A DNA stretch of 14,606 bases from Candidatus Helarchaeota archaeon (GCA_016840125.1 JAEOSY010000377.1:1-14606); one strand, 5' to 3'; positions 1 to 7,474 are shown, counted from the stretch's first letter. Made by a program: numbers and translations. The notes: generated by a model not told the origin, from the sequence alone.

Positions 1-112
1 CATCAGGGATAATCCCCCGCGTCCAGAGATGGGTCTTGTCATTTGTCCAATCGATTTCTGGGATGAAACGAGGAAGCGTGAAATCTCGCACACAACTGGA
101 TTTTGTAATCAA
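1..112 (-). CDS. Possible N-terminus of an unrecognised protein, cut by the window edge
   Basis: The minus strand is open from just after the propeller gene's stop to the window edge. Candidate starts are a TTG at 112 and a GTG at 91; from the GTG the product begins MRDFTLPRFIPEIDW and continues to the edge. No clear ribosome binding site precedes either start. A gene here would simply continue the minus-strand series 2407-1133 and 1046-114, only a base or a few tens of bases downstream. The same bases are also open, codon-aligned, on the plus strand, so coding on this strand is only the more economical option. I do not recognise the family. Confidence 0.35.
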   Translation of the reverse strand, partial: MITKSSCVRDFTLPRFIPEIDWTNDKTHLWTRGIIPD

Positions 113-181
113 ATTATGAAATGGACTCACTCGGCCTTTTTGGATTATTTTTTTTCTTCCAAATTTGAATATCGCCATTGA
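2..181 (+). CDS. Alternative reading of the left edge: C-terminal fragment of an unrecognised plus-strand protein
   Basis: A plus-strand frame is open from base 2 to a TGA at 179-181, about 59 codons with no start visible. The text reads plausibly as protein (for example MGLVICPIDFWDE). It would run tail to tail into the last ~68 bases of the minus-strand propeller gene, an unusually long convergent overlap. It is codon-aligned antisense to the minus-strand frame at 1-112, so one may be an echo of the other. I rate it below the minus-strand reading. Confidence 0.2.
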   Translation: MRDNPPRPEMGLVICPIDFWDETRKREISHTTGFCNQIMKWTHSAFLDYFFSSKFEYRH

Positions 182-1046
182 CATCAGAAATAAACAGATG
201 ATTCTGATATAATTCACAGTTCTGCGCCCAGGGAATCTTTTCAATACGAGTAATGTGCTTCCAGGTACCCCATTCCCAAATATCTAAATTATCAGCTCCT
301 AAAGCAAGAATCTGAGGAGGAGAATCAGCGAAGGGTTTACGAATCTTGAGATCGAAATAATAATCATCCTGTAACCACCCACCTAATTTCTTGACGAGTT
401 TAGATTGCTGAAAATCCCAAATATTTAATGTACAATCTTCAGTATCATCATCCCTACATTTGTCTGTTCCGATGAGTAAAAAAGCATCTTTAATAAGAAA
501 GCAACTAATTGATTTTTCCTTTGTAAAGACTGCTTCCTGTTTGAATGATGTAAGATTCCATACAATAATTTTCCCCCACTCGATCTTGCAAGCTAAATGT
601 GAATCAGAGACCGAAATCTCACCAAATCGATCAGAATAATTCAGAGAAGGATTTTTGATTGTTTTAATTAGTTTACCATTCTTTCTCTCCAAAATTTCAA
701 TTGAAAAATCCCCACTTACGATTAAATAATCTTTATTACATTTAATCATATATTGTTGTTCGATACTTGTCTTTATTTCGGATTCTAAAGATTTATTGCG
801 AATATTCCACACTTCAATTATTCCTCCGGGTTTTCCAATATAGAAGTTGTTCGAAAAATTACAAAATCTTAAAATACCCAGGTTTTTATCATTAATTTCA
901 AAATCTATCTCCTCTAATGTATTAACATCACGTATTTGTAACTGATCCAGATCATTTATAATAATCAAATAATTACGTGTGGTTAATAAACGATTGATAG
1001 TTTCTGGTCGTGTTGGAATATTGCTGATATGAGAATACATTTCCAT
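114..1046 (-). CDS. WD40-like seven-bladed beta-propeller protein
   Basis: This 310-residue protein is probably a cytoplasmic scaffold or interaction platform. It has seven short strand signatures of the form x-I-x-[IV]-W-[DN], spaced about 40 residues apart: near 36-43, 75-82 (IIEVWNI), 116-125, 159-167 (KIIVWNLTS), 207-212 (LNIWDF), 254-261 (LDIWEWGT) and 291-298 (DIQIWKK). That is one complete seven-bladed propeller with nothing left over except a basic tail. There is no signal peptide or membrane helix. The classic GH...WD spacing is eroded, so it could be classed as a quinoprotein-like or generic WD40-like fold. The start is ATG at 1046; a second ATG two codons on is possible, and no strong ribosome binding site separates them. 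It lies 86 bases downstream of the minus-strand gene at 1133-2407 and may be co-transcribed with it. Its partner is unknown. Confidence 0.8.
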   Translation of the reverse strand: MEMYSHISNIPTRPETINRLLTTRNYLIIINDLDQLQIRDVNTLEEIDFEINDKNLGILRFCNFSNNFYIGKPGGIIEVWNIRNKSLESEIKTSIEQQYMIKCNKDYLIVSGDFSIEILERKNGKLIKTIKNPSLNYSDRFGEISVSDSHLACKIEWGKIIVWNLTSFKQEAVFTKEKSISCFLIKDAFLLIGTDKCRDDDTEDCTLNIWDFQQSKLVKKLGGWLQDDYYFDLKIRKPFADSPPQILALGADNLDIWEWGTWKHITRIEKIPWAQNCELYQNHLFISDVNGDIQIWKKKNNPKRPSESIS

Positions 1047-1132
1047 TTATTATTACCCACTTCACCTTATAATCTTGAAAGTACTTAGTTTTGAACATTT
1101 TTGCGGATAAAGCTTCATTTCTTACCCCTCGC

Positions 1133-2407
1133 TTATTCTCCTCGTTCGGATGGCCACGGATCACGAATAGCTTTTAGCATCATAAGGTTAATAGGATTTT
1201 TACTTTTAGAAGCCGCTTCCGATAGTTGTTCATACGCAAACACTTGTTTCGCCCTGTCTCTTATTATTTTAGGAATTCTAATATTGTTAGCAGTTGAAAA
1301 GAATGAAATTTTCTTTCCAGAGGAAATATAATCTTGAAATTGGGTTGAATCTCTCTTTTTGAACCGTGTACCCTCACCATAGGCTTTACCTTCAGCAGGT
1401 TCCTTATCTGGATTATCATATTCCTTGATAAGATAGTCAGGAAACACAGTTCTTCCATCAGAAAGTTTCATTGCTCTCCCAGGTTCAATTTTCTCAATAT
1501 TTCCCAATAATCTTTCACTCGCTAGATTATTAAGAGACCTAAAAAGTATCTCTGGTTTTTCTGATCTGTGATCTCCAGTTAAAGTGATTTCAAGCTCATC
1601 TCCAATAGGTTGAAGTCTTGTTTTAACAAATTCTTCTCGATTGAGATTATTAAGATAGTCAATCTGCTGATAATCAATACTTATATTTTTAATATCGAAT
1701 TGTGCATAAAATTCTTGGGGTTTAGCAGATAAACCTAATCTACCTGGACTAATGCCAAATTCACGATTGTAGTATTGTTTTGCAGCTCCCTGAATACCCA
1801 GTGCAGACCAATGGATATGACACTTTTCTTTAAATTCTTTCATTCCAATTAGAATCTTAATATCCGGTTGTAGAAAGACCCTGATCATTTTTCCAGAGTC
1901 TTCATACATAATAAATCTACCAAGTGCTTTCACAGAGGTTATTTTTCCCTCCATTTCTTTTGGTATATATTTCTGAAACTCAAATCGTATTTTTCTACCA
2001 TCAGAATAGTTGAAAAAACGATGGTGATATTTGGAAAAGGTTAGTCGACCCCGACTTAGGAGGGATTGAGTATTGATGACTGAAATTATATCTTTCAGAT
2101 CAGATGTTAACAAGGTCATTTTAACCTGAAAATAATCCCCCACCTTGAAACCAGGGAAAAAATGTTGGAATAACTCATTTCGCATGTTTGCGGGGACAGT
2201 GACAAATCCAGACTCTAATTTTTCCTTTGTATGTTTATCAGTCTTTAGCTTAACATGGGTAACGAAAGAGGGGTGTTTTCCATCAACTGTAACAACTTCT
2301 TCATCAAAATTTTCGGATTTACGTTTTTTCCGTCCTTCACCAGTCTTGTACTTCTTAATAACTTCTTGAAGACGACTATTTCGACGATAAGGAGAGCCTC
2401 CACTCAC
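1133..2407 (-). CDS. Unrecognised 424-residue protein with AbrB-like hairpin and internal beta repeats
   Basis: I do not recognise this family. The N-terminus (1-32) is strongly basic. Residues 67-97 (GFVTVPANMRNEL ... GDYFQVKM) resemble an AbrB/MraZ-type swapped-hairpin element, which reads as a strand, then IP-x-x-[IM]-R, then GD-x-[IV]-x-V. Three later stretches share the pattern G-[RKN]-[IL] followed by R-x-x-x-[YL]-x-D-[GS]-[RKG]: 120-142, 154-178 and 302-327. These suggest repeats of a small beta unit. There is no signal peptide or membrane helix, and a single cysteine (196), so it is probably cytoplasmic. Start choice: GTG at 2407, preceded by an AGGAGAGGAG tract. It is the first gene of the minus-strand group. 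DNA binding is a speculation from the basic N-terminus and the hairpin resemblance. Confidence 0.75.
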   Translation of the reverse strand: MSGGSPYRRNSRLQEVIKKYKTGEGRKKRKSENFDEEVVTVDGKHPSFVTHVKLKTDKHTKEKLESGFVTVPANMRNELFQHFFPGFKVGDYFQVKMTLLTSDLKDIISVINTQSLLSRGRLTFSKYHHRFFNYSDGRKIRFEFQKYIPKEMEGKITSVKALGRFIMYEDSGKMIRVFLQPDIKILIGMKEFKEKCHIHWSALGIQGAAKQYYNREFGISPGRLGLSAKPQEFYAQFDIKNISIDYQQIDYLNNLNREEFVKTRLQPIGDELEITLTGDHRSEKPEILFRSLNNLASERLLGNIEKIEPGRAMKLSDGRTVFPDYLIKEYDNPDKEPAEGKAYGEGTRFKKRDSTQFQDYISSGKKISFFSTANNIRIPKIIRDRAKQVFAYEQLSEAASKSKNPINLMMLKAIRDPWPSERGE

Positions 2408-2410
2408 CCA

Positions 2411-2420
2411 CTCCTCTCCT
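2411..2420 (-). promoter_or_regulatory. Shine-Dalgarno tract fixing the GTG start at 2407
   Basis: On the minus strand the bases read AGGAGAGGAG. The distal GGAG is 8 bases from the GTG codon, a normal archaeal spacing. No ATG lies at a comparable place, so this decides the non-ATG start. Confidence 0.6.
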
Positions 2421-2678
2421 GAGCGGATTTATTTTGAAAAAAAGAAGTCCATGAGGTATAAATGTGGAAATAACCATCAGTCACTGATTCCCAACTCGTA
2501 TGTGGAAGAAGAATGTGGTAGAGTGTATCTTCGTCCTAGAGTTGTCCAATCAGGATATAATCACCCGAAAATCCACCCGGAGAGGAGGCAGTTACCTAGT
2601 TCCAGAAACAGAGGATATTTAAAAGAACGAAGGAATGAAACCAAGAGATAGGGATTCGGTTGAGGTGATAGTGAGACA

Positions 2679-2972
2679 ATGAGTTATTATGCGGCCAACG
2701 AATTAGGGTATTATGCGTTCCCCGCATTGTTTTTAAGCCTGGTCTTAGGCTTTATCTGTGCGTGGATATTGGGAAGTATTTACTGGAGGGAGAAATGGCA
2801 GAATCGGGATGCCCGTGATAGACCCGAGGTAGATGCATTAGATCCCGGTGCCGGGATAGAAATTATGTGGCATATTGGGGAAAAATTACTGTTTTCCCGT
2901 AAATTTTATTATGTATTTGGGCTTTGCTCATTGGTAATCTTTTTGTTCCTCCTATGGTACACTTCAGGGTAA
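2679..2972 (+). CDS. Small two-helix membrane protein, family unknown
   Basis: The product has 97 residues and two hydrophobic segments, about 14-36 (FPALFLSLVLGFICAWILG) and 76-94 (YYVFGLCSLVIFLFLLWY). Between them is a charged loop of about 40 residues rich in D, R and E. The short N-terminus before helix 1 is uncharged or acidic, so topology is uncertain. The start is ATG at 2679 with GAGGTGA at 2662-2668, ten bases upstream. It stands alone between the divergent minus-strand gene and the PH/RING gene, with 167 bases to the latter. The stop is TAA. I recognise no family and assign no function. Confidence 0.6.
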   Translation: MSYYAANELGYYAFPALFLSLVLGFICAWILGSIYWREKWQNRDARDRPEVDALDPGAGIEIMWHIGEKLLFSRKFYYVFGLCSLVIFLFLLWYTSG

Positions 2973-3139
2973 GGATAGCGGGAGTAGAAGGAGAGGAGTG
3001 AACTATTCAATATTCTCTTAGAACAGGGAAGGATTAAAAGGGGGCATTTGACTAAAAATTAAACCAGTTTTAGACTGCGAGAGAGAGCCTAAGGGAGAAA
3101 TAAATTGAAAATCGAGTGAGTTTATGGTGGTAATATATT

Positions 3140-4291
3140 ATGGGAAAGCGAGATATAATTTTTGAAAACCAAAAAACCAGAGAATTTAGTCCAGTAAATA
3201 ATCAACCTTCTCAATTCTTGCTTGAGTCGTATAATAAGCTCTTACGACAAAGACGAGTTGAAAAGTGGATACTAATTTCTTCATTGATTATTATTGGTTA
3301 TGTTTATGTCTGGATACTTGCAATTTATTGGGTATTTTCGCTTAGGAACGCGAAAGAGGATTTTTACACTGAATGGAAGAAGAACCCCTCCTTTAAAGGA
3401 ATTTTTCCCTACCAACCAGCTTTTTATGATATATTAATCGAAAATAGGACTTACCAAAGAAAACAAAATAACGCAAACACTTTGAAAATTAGTGTAATGA
3501 CAATTTTAGCACTTCCATTTATTGGATACCTCTTAATTCTTATAGCATTTATCCTTTCTTTCGGAGTTATTCCAGTTTTATTATATTATGCCTTAAAGAG
3601 ACCAGATAAATATATTACGGACCTAATTAAAGAGGGACGCTTCTCGGAAGGAAAAGAAGATCAACCTAGTGATCTCTTCTTCTATAAAGCTAATGGCTCG
3701 ATTTCTTATGATTTTTCAATTATTAGTCAAATACGTAGAAGTTTCTCTTTAAATGAATCAGAGACAGTATTAGGGATTTTCCAACTTGGAGAACGAATTT
3801 GGAAGCGTCCTTTCTTAGTTATTACCAATCAACAAATAGTAAAATTCACTCCGGGGTATATCGGAGATTTTGGCGAGAAATTAATGTCTGTTCGCAAGAA
3901 TCAAATAGCTGGGTATTATATAGAGAAAGGAACATTTTTAGCCTCATTATTAATAGAAACCACCGGAGGGTGGACTTTTACATTCCGAAATATTAACAAA
4001 AACGTAATAAATGCAATATCAACGGCAATGAATCAATTAGAAGATCAAAAAGCACCTTTGGTAACAGCAGACAGACCAGTTCAAAAAGAAGAAGACCCAA
4101 TAGTCAAACCAATAACTAAAATTGCTGAACCATTCTATTGTCAAGTCTGTGATTCATCAAGACCAGCCACTACCCACAGAATGAAATGTGAGGAGTGTCA
4201 TCGGTTGGTATGTTTCGATTGTTTTACCCAAATGGGACAAGTTGGAAAAACAGCATGTCCTATGTGTGGTGGAAGACTCTATACACAATAA
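3140..4291 (+). CDS. Membrane protein with PH-like domain and C-terminal RING-like zinc finger
   Basis: This 383-residue protein has three parts. Residues 1-155 carry membrane helices at about 43-67 and 117-151, the second long enough to be two helices or a hairpin. Residues about 203-300 look like a bacterial-type PH domain (YokE/bPH group): SETVLGIF, then RPFLVITNQQIV, a long hairpin, strands near 268-283, and a closing helix 286-300. After a linker, residues 334-376 hold eight cysteines as C-x2-C-x12-C-x2-C-x4-C-x2-C-x11-C-x2-C, with HRLVCFDC and CPMC blocks. That is a cross-brace spacing like RING, FYVE or related treble-clef fingers, without the canonical RING histidine position. The start is ATG at 3140 with GGTGG nine bases upstream. 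The finger should be cytosolic. An E3-ligase role is possible only if a ubiquitin-like system exists in the genome; a structural zinc finger is equally open. Confidence 0.8.
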   Translation: MGKRDIIFENQKTREFSPVNNQPSQFLLESYNKLLRQRRVEKWILISSLIIIGYVYVWILAIYWVFSLRNAKEDFYTEWKKNPSFKGIFPYQPAFYDILIENRTYQRKQNNANTLKISVMTILALPFIGYLLILIAFILSFGVIPVLLYYALKRPDKYITDLIKEGRFSEGKEDQPSDLFFYKANGSISYDFSIISQIRRSFSLNESETVLGIFQLGERIWKRPFLVITNQQIVKFTPGYIGDFGEKLMSVRKNQIAGYYIEKGTFLASLLIETTGGWTFTFRNINKNVINAISTAMNQLEDQKAPLVTADRPVQKEEDPIVKPITKIAEPFYCQVCDSSRPATTHRMKCEECHRLVCFDCFTQMGQVGKTACPMCGGRLYTQ

Positions 4292-4347
4292 AAAATCTCA
4301 TGTCGCGAATTAGTATTAATAGCTAAAAAGATAAGGATGGCTTAGAA

Positions 4348-4512
4348 ATGAAATATGAAGTAGATGAAATTAAAAAAGGAATCCGTGGTGGATTAAAAGA
4401 TAAAATCCAAGGTAGACTTAACAGTCGTCAAAAAGACAATTGAAAATTTGTCCAAATGCTTGCAATAAAAAGTGAGGATGTTTATCTAGTCTTTAGCCAA
4501 AAAGAATCATAA
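4348..4512 (+). pseudogene. Small gene interrupted by one in-frame TGA
   Basis: From ATG 4348 the frame reads 31 codons (MKYEVDEIKKGIRGG ... QKDN) to a TGA at 4441-4443. It continues in the same frame for 22 more codons (KFVQMLAIKSEDVYLVFSQ ...) to TAA at 4510-4512. The part after the TGA has normal protein-like composition and does not look random. An AAGGAT tract lies about ten bases before the ATG. It may be a decaying gene with a TGG-to-TGA or CGA-to-TGA change, a genuine 31-residue peptide, or a gene read through at UGA. The family is not recognised. It sits 56 bases after the PH/RING gene. Confidence 0.4.
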
Positions 4513-4540
4513 CCTCATTTGCTATCTCTGAAAGTATCAT

Positions 4541-4702
4541 TTAGTTCTTCGTTTCATAAAAAATGATCAAACGACGACCCACATCTTTCACGAATCCGGA
4601 AAGAGAGGAGTAATACCCGTGTTTTAAAATATTATCAATTTTAATAATTAATTCCATGGGAATGATCTTCTGATACAGCTCGAAATCAGTGTGTATTCGC
4701 AA
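4541..4702 (-). CDS. Small ribbon-helix-helix-like (CopG/Arc type) protein
   Basis: The minus-strand frame is open from TTG 4702 to TAA 4541-4543, 53 residues, with an internal ATG at 4657 giving 38. The section IPMELIIKIDNILKHG followed by YYSSLSGFVKDVGRRLI fits the ribbon-helix-helix pattern. In that family a beta strand is followed by a helix containing L-x-x-x-[IL]-D, then G-x-[YF]-x-S-x-S-x-F-[IV]-x-D-[AV]-x-R-x-L. Such proteins are DNA-binding repressors or antitoxins. The strand is short and there is no ribosome binding site at either start, so it could be a remnant. It runs divergently from the HNH gene, whose reading frame opens within ten bases of this TTG. Recognition rests on pattern only. 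Confidence 0.4.
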   Translation of the reverse strand: MRIHTDFELYQKIIPMELIIKIDNILKHGYYSSLSGFVKDVGRRLIIFYETKN

Positions 4703-4812
4703 AGTTTATAATGAGGGAAATCACCCATTCAAGATCAATTCACGAGAAGACAGCCAAAAGGACATGGGAAGGTATACAATTAGTAATAGATACTGGAGAA
4801 GGTGAGAACAGC

Positions 4813-5049
4813 ATGATAAAGTTCTTTAGAGATAAAAAGGGATATAAGAAATTTGCAGATTCAGGAAAATCAGTGCATCGACATGTAGCGGAAAGGAAAC
4901 TAGGACGAAAGTTACGAAAAGGAGAAGTGGTTCATCACCAAAATCGGAATAAAAGTGATAATCGCTGAAGTAATTTACGAGTGTTTAGCAGTCAAAAAAA
5001 ACATCATCGCACCCATGTTCGCAGTAGAAAGCGGACAGGCCGATGGTAA
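4813..5049 (+). pseudogene. HNH endonuclease-type protein with one in-frame TGA
   Basis: From ATG 4813 (GGTGAG 6 bases upstream) the protein reads MIKFFRDKKGYKKFADSGK, then VHRHVAERKLGRKL, RKGEVVHHQNRNKSDNR, then TGA at 4966-4968. The same frame continues SNLRVFSSQKKHHRTHVRSRK to TAA at 5047-5049. This is a near-complete HNH motif: the VHH pair, the N of the N-K-x-[DN]-N block, and the final HH-x-x-H, which lies after the TGA. The residue after DNR in this family is variable (P, I, W, R), so the TGA most simply replaces CGA (Arg) or TGG (Trp). An upstream ATG at 4711 extends the frame by 34 residues, but the ribosome binding site favours 4813. It is either a recent pseudogene of a mobile-type nuclease or is read through at UGA; without readthrough the metal site is incomplete. 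Confidence 0.65.
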
Positions 5050-5198
5050 TACTCTTCAGAGTAATTAAAATAGGTGAAAAAGAATGGGGCTAGTAATCTG
5101 AATTGCTTTTCGGAAATATTATCTCCACATTTCTTTATTACTCACTTTTCCAGTGAAAAATGTACTTGTAAAAACACGAGCATTGTTTCAATTTTTTA

Positions 5199-6776
5199 AT
5201 GAGATCTAAGTCGATATTATCTTATATAAATAACAAACCCGTGATACTTCTGAGACACAGGAAAATGACACAGAAAAGAAAAACCAAGATAAATAATCTA
5301 CAAAGGCAAGGAGAATATTCAAAATTAATAGATTTTATCAATTTAGTTGTTAAACAAGAATCTGATCCAAATTTAATAATGCACTACGAAATAATTCAAT
5401 TGGAAGCATATTTTAACCTAAGAAAATTCGATATTGTAAAGAAAAGAGCTGAAGAACTGATTTTTGAACTCCAGAACTGCACCCCTTCACATAAAGGAGA
5501 AATTGAAAACATCTTAGGAAAGGTCTATCGAATCCATCAAAGATATCCTGAAGCATTAAAGCACTATTCTTTTGCTGAAAAGGCATTCAAAGAATCTCAA
5601 GATGTTCAAGGATTAATCAAGGTCAATATGAACATGGGAAATGTTCATATATTTCAGGAGAGGTTTAAAGAAGCAAAAAAACTACATCTAAAGGCATTAA
5701 AACTTGCAGAAACTACTAGAAATTATAATTTATTAGGAAATTGTTATTTAAACTTAGGGAGTTTGTATTATCAATATGGAGAGATTGATAATGCATTGAA
5801 ATATTATAGAGAGGCCGAGGCAATTTTTAACCAGCTAAATGACATTCCTTCTCTAGCAGCTGTACATAATAATTTGGGAGAGATCTTTTTCATTCGGCGA
5901 AACTTCATCCAATCAAGTTCACACAGTAACAAGGCATTAGGATATTACAAGAAGGAAAATAATGTATTAGGAGAACTTATAGCTTCAAAAGCATATGCAA
6001 AGGCAGAAAAGGCTCTGAATCATTTTGAAGAGGCAATAAAGACTTATGAGAATATACTCGCACTTCAAAAGGAGGGAAAAACAGAAGATGTATTACTAGA
6101 GTTAGCTGATTGCTATTTATCAGTTAATAAGTTGAAAAAAGCTGAAAAAACGTATAAAGTACTACTAAACGAGTCGAATTATACTCAGGAATCGATTGCA
6201 CATGCGTTAAACTCCCTTGCACTCATATCTATCGAAAAAAAAGATTATATTCAAGCAATAAGTTGTTATTCACGATTATCAATTTTATTAGAAGATCTGA
6301 ATCCGGTTGATAACGATAGTCTTGCTGCAACTAGAGGCAATCTTGGGTATGCTTACTTGAAATCGGGGAACAAACCAAAAGCAATACGCTATTTTGAGAT
6401 GGCCATCATATATTTCGTTAAACAGAAACTTCAGGAAGAAGCAATGACCTTAAGCAAAAACTTTATCTATGAACTGACAAGGGACAATGATTTTCAATCG
6501 GGAATCTCAGTTTTAATTAATTTTTCAATCCCGTTTGCAGAATCAGTCAAAAATAGGACTTTGAAAACCAAAATGGTATATGAAGTAGCATTTTTATACC
6601 ATCTAGCTGGTCAAACAAGTCAGGGAGTGAAGTATTGGCAAAAAAATGGGAGTGAAAGACCATTCAGTCAAATAAAACCTGACTTCTTAAATAATAAGGA
6701 GCTTACAAGCAAAAATCGACAATATCTCGAGGTAGAACACAGAAAATTTCGTCAAATATTCCTAAAGTTAGCTTAG
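5199..6776 (+). CDS. Tetratricopeptide repeat (TPR) protein
   Basis: The 525-residue protein is almost entirely alpha-helical repeat. TPR-like units are visible at about 101-134 (EIENILGKVYRIHQRYPEAL), 141-174, 181-214 (CYLNLGSLYYQYGEIDNAL), 221-254, 261-290, 297-327, 333-366 and 376-409 (RGNLGYAYLKSGNKPKAI). More degenerate helices follow to the C-terminus. The W-G-Y-A-F-A-P type positions are well kept in the middle repeats. There is no signal peptide, membrane helix or catalytic domain, so it is likely a cytoplasmic protein-interaction scaffold. The ATG at 5199 is the longest start, but residues 1-22 do not look like TPR. The ATG at 5265 (MTQKRKTKINNLQRQ) is an attractive alternative, with CAGG just before it. 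The stop is TAG. Its partner is unknown. Confidence 0.88.
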   Translation: MRSKSILSYINNKPVILLRHRKMTQKRKTKINNLQRQGEYSKLIDFINLVVKQESDPNLIMHYEIIQLEAYFNLRKFDIVKKRAEELIFELQNCTPSHKGEIENILGKVYRIHQRYPEALKHYSFAEKAFKESQDVQGLIKVNMNMGNVHIFQERFKEAKKLHLKALKLAETTRNYNLLGNCYLNLGSLYYQYGEIDNALKYYREAEAIFNQLNDIPSLAAVHNNLGEIFFIRRNFIQSSSHSNKALGYYKKENNVLGELIASKAYAKAEKALNHFEEAIKTYENILALQKEGKTEDVLLELADCYLSVNKLKKAEKTYKVLLNESNYTQESIAHALNSLALISIEKKDYIQAISCYSRLSILLEDLNPVDNDSLAATRGNLGYAYLKSGNKPKAIRYFEMAIIYFVKQKLQEEAMTLSKNFIYELTRDNDFQSGISVLINFSIPFAESVKNRTLKTKMVYEVAFLYHLAGQTSQGVKYWQKNGSERPFSQIKPDFLNNKELTSKNRQYLEVEHRKFRQIFLKLA

Positions 6777-6792
6777 AATCAGTTCAAAGTAA

Positions 6793-6803
6793 GGAAATTA
6801 TAA
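6793..6803 (+). promoter_or_regulatory. Candidate archaeal promoter (BRE plus TATA box)
   Basis: The bases GGAAATTATAA form a purine-rich BRE-like element followed by a TATA box. They lie about 30 bases before the GAGGAG ribosome binding site of the gene at 6845, which would give a short leader of roughly 20 bases. Confidence 0.4.
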
Positions 6804-6844
6804 CAAACAATAACATTTTGCTGAGATAATGAGGAGTATAGAAA

Positions 6845-7435
6845 TTGAATTACCGAAAATTCAGAAATCGAATCCTTGGTCCATATAGACTTGCACATCA
6901 TCCATTATGCACCAATTTTGAAAAGCATGTTTTCAGAATACAGGGAAAAAAGGTATGTCGGGGATGCTTGATGCAATATTTAGGAATTATCTTTGCATTT
7001 ATTGTAATCCTAGCGAATCTATTGATTTTCCAGGAATTTAATTGGTCAGATTTCCAAATTGGTATTCTTCTATACCTCTTAATCTTCCCAACAATAATAA
7101 CAGCGTTTCTAATTGAAAATCGACTAGTAAAAGATATTGCACGTTTTATGTTAGGAGTGGCTTTTTCTATCGCTTTAACTTTGGTAATATTTGTTGATAA
7201 TTGGATTGTGAAGGGATTTATATTACTAAACCTGCTCCCAGGATATTATTATTTACAGAAAAGACGAGAAGAAAAGAATGAAGAAATCTGTAAGGTTTGT
7301 AACGAATATGAGCATTTACCTTATTGTACAGGCTTCCAAGTATTAACAGATAGGGAAAAGATCTTTACTTCTCAAATCCTACAAGGAGGAATAATCGATC
7401 CTTTTTCATTACCTCCAGAAAAGCTAGAGGAATAA
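6845..7435 (+). CDS. DUF2085-like small membrane protein with Cys/His metal site
   Basis: The product has 196 residues. Residues 18-41 carry AHHPLCTNFEKH and KKVCRGCLMQYLG, a cysteine/histidine set (H19, C22, H28, C38, C41) directly before the first membrane helix. This recalls the DUF2085 arrangement, where a CxRC block precedes a G-x-Y-x-G membrane segment. Helices lie at about 44-62, 69-90, 98-116 and 119-136. The C-terminal cytosolic tail has a second cysteine group, C149-x2-C152-x8-C161. The start is TTG at 6845; GAGGAG at 6831-6836 is eight bases upstream and decides it. The biochemical role of the family is unknown; metal binding is inferred from the residues. It is separated from the TPR gene by its own probable promoter. 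Confidence 0.75.
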   Translation: MNYRKFRNRILGPYRLAHHPLCTNFEKHVFRIQGKKVCRGCLMQYLGIIFAFIVILANLLIFQEFNWSDFQIGILLYLLIFPTIITAFLIENRLVKDIARFMLGVAFSIALTLVIFVDNWIVKGFILLNLLPGYYYLQKRREEKNEEICKVCNEYEHLPYCTGFQVLTDREKIFTSQILQGGIIDPFSLPPEKLEE

Positions 7436-7461
7436 TTATCTTCATTCCTCGCTCAATTGAA

Positions 7462-7474
7462 GAAAACTATATAA
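7462..7474 (+). promoter_or_regulatory. Candidate archaeal promoter for the first mini-RDD gene
   Basis: GAAAAC followed by TATATAA is a good BRE/TATA match, 71 bases before the ATG at 7545. Transcription would be expected to start around 7498, leaving a leader that contains the GAGGAGA ribosome binding site. Confidence 0.5.

Noticed and set aside
2451..2651. Open frame of 66 codons, basic product beginning MRYKCGNNHQ
   Set aside because: There is no ribosome binding site and the composition is odd (very rich in R, N, P, with no hydrophobic core). It lies in the spacer between divergent genes. It is more likely chance, and the spacer 2408-2678 otherwise holds only the leader regions.
2409..3000. 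Perfect 11-base inverted match (GGAGAGGAGTG on minus at 2409-2419 and on plus at 2990-3000) flanking the small membrane gene
   Set aside because: Both are purine-rich Shine-Dalgarno-like tracts, one of them the working site for the gene at 2407. A similar tract also occurs near 4605. This does not support a mobile element.
4441..4443. Selenocysteine reading of the in-frame TGA
   Set aside because: No SECIS-like structure was apparent and nothing suggests a redox active site. Decay or Trp/Arg replacement fits better.
5050..5063. Short hairpin TACTC-TTCA-GAGTA just after the HNH frame
   Set aside because: It has only five pairs and no following T run; it is too weak to call a terminator.
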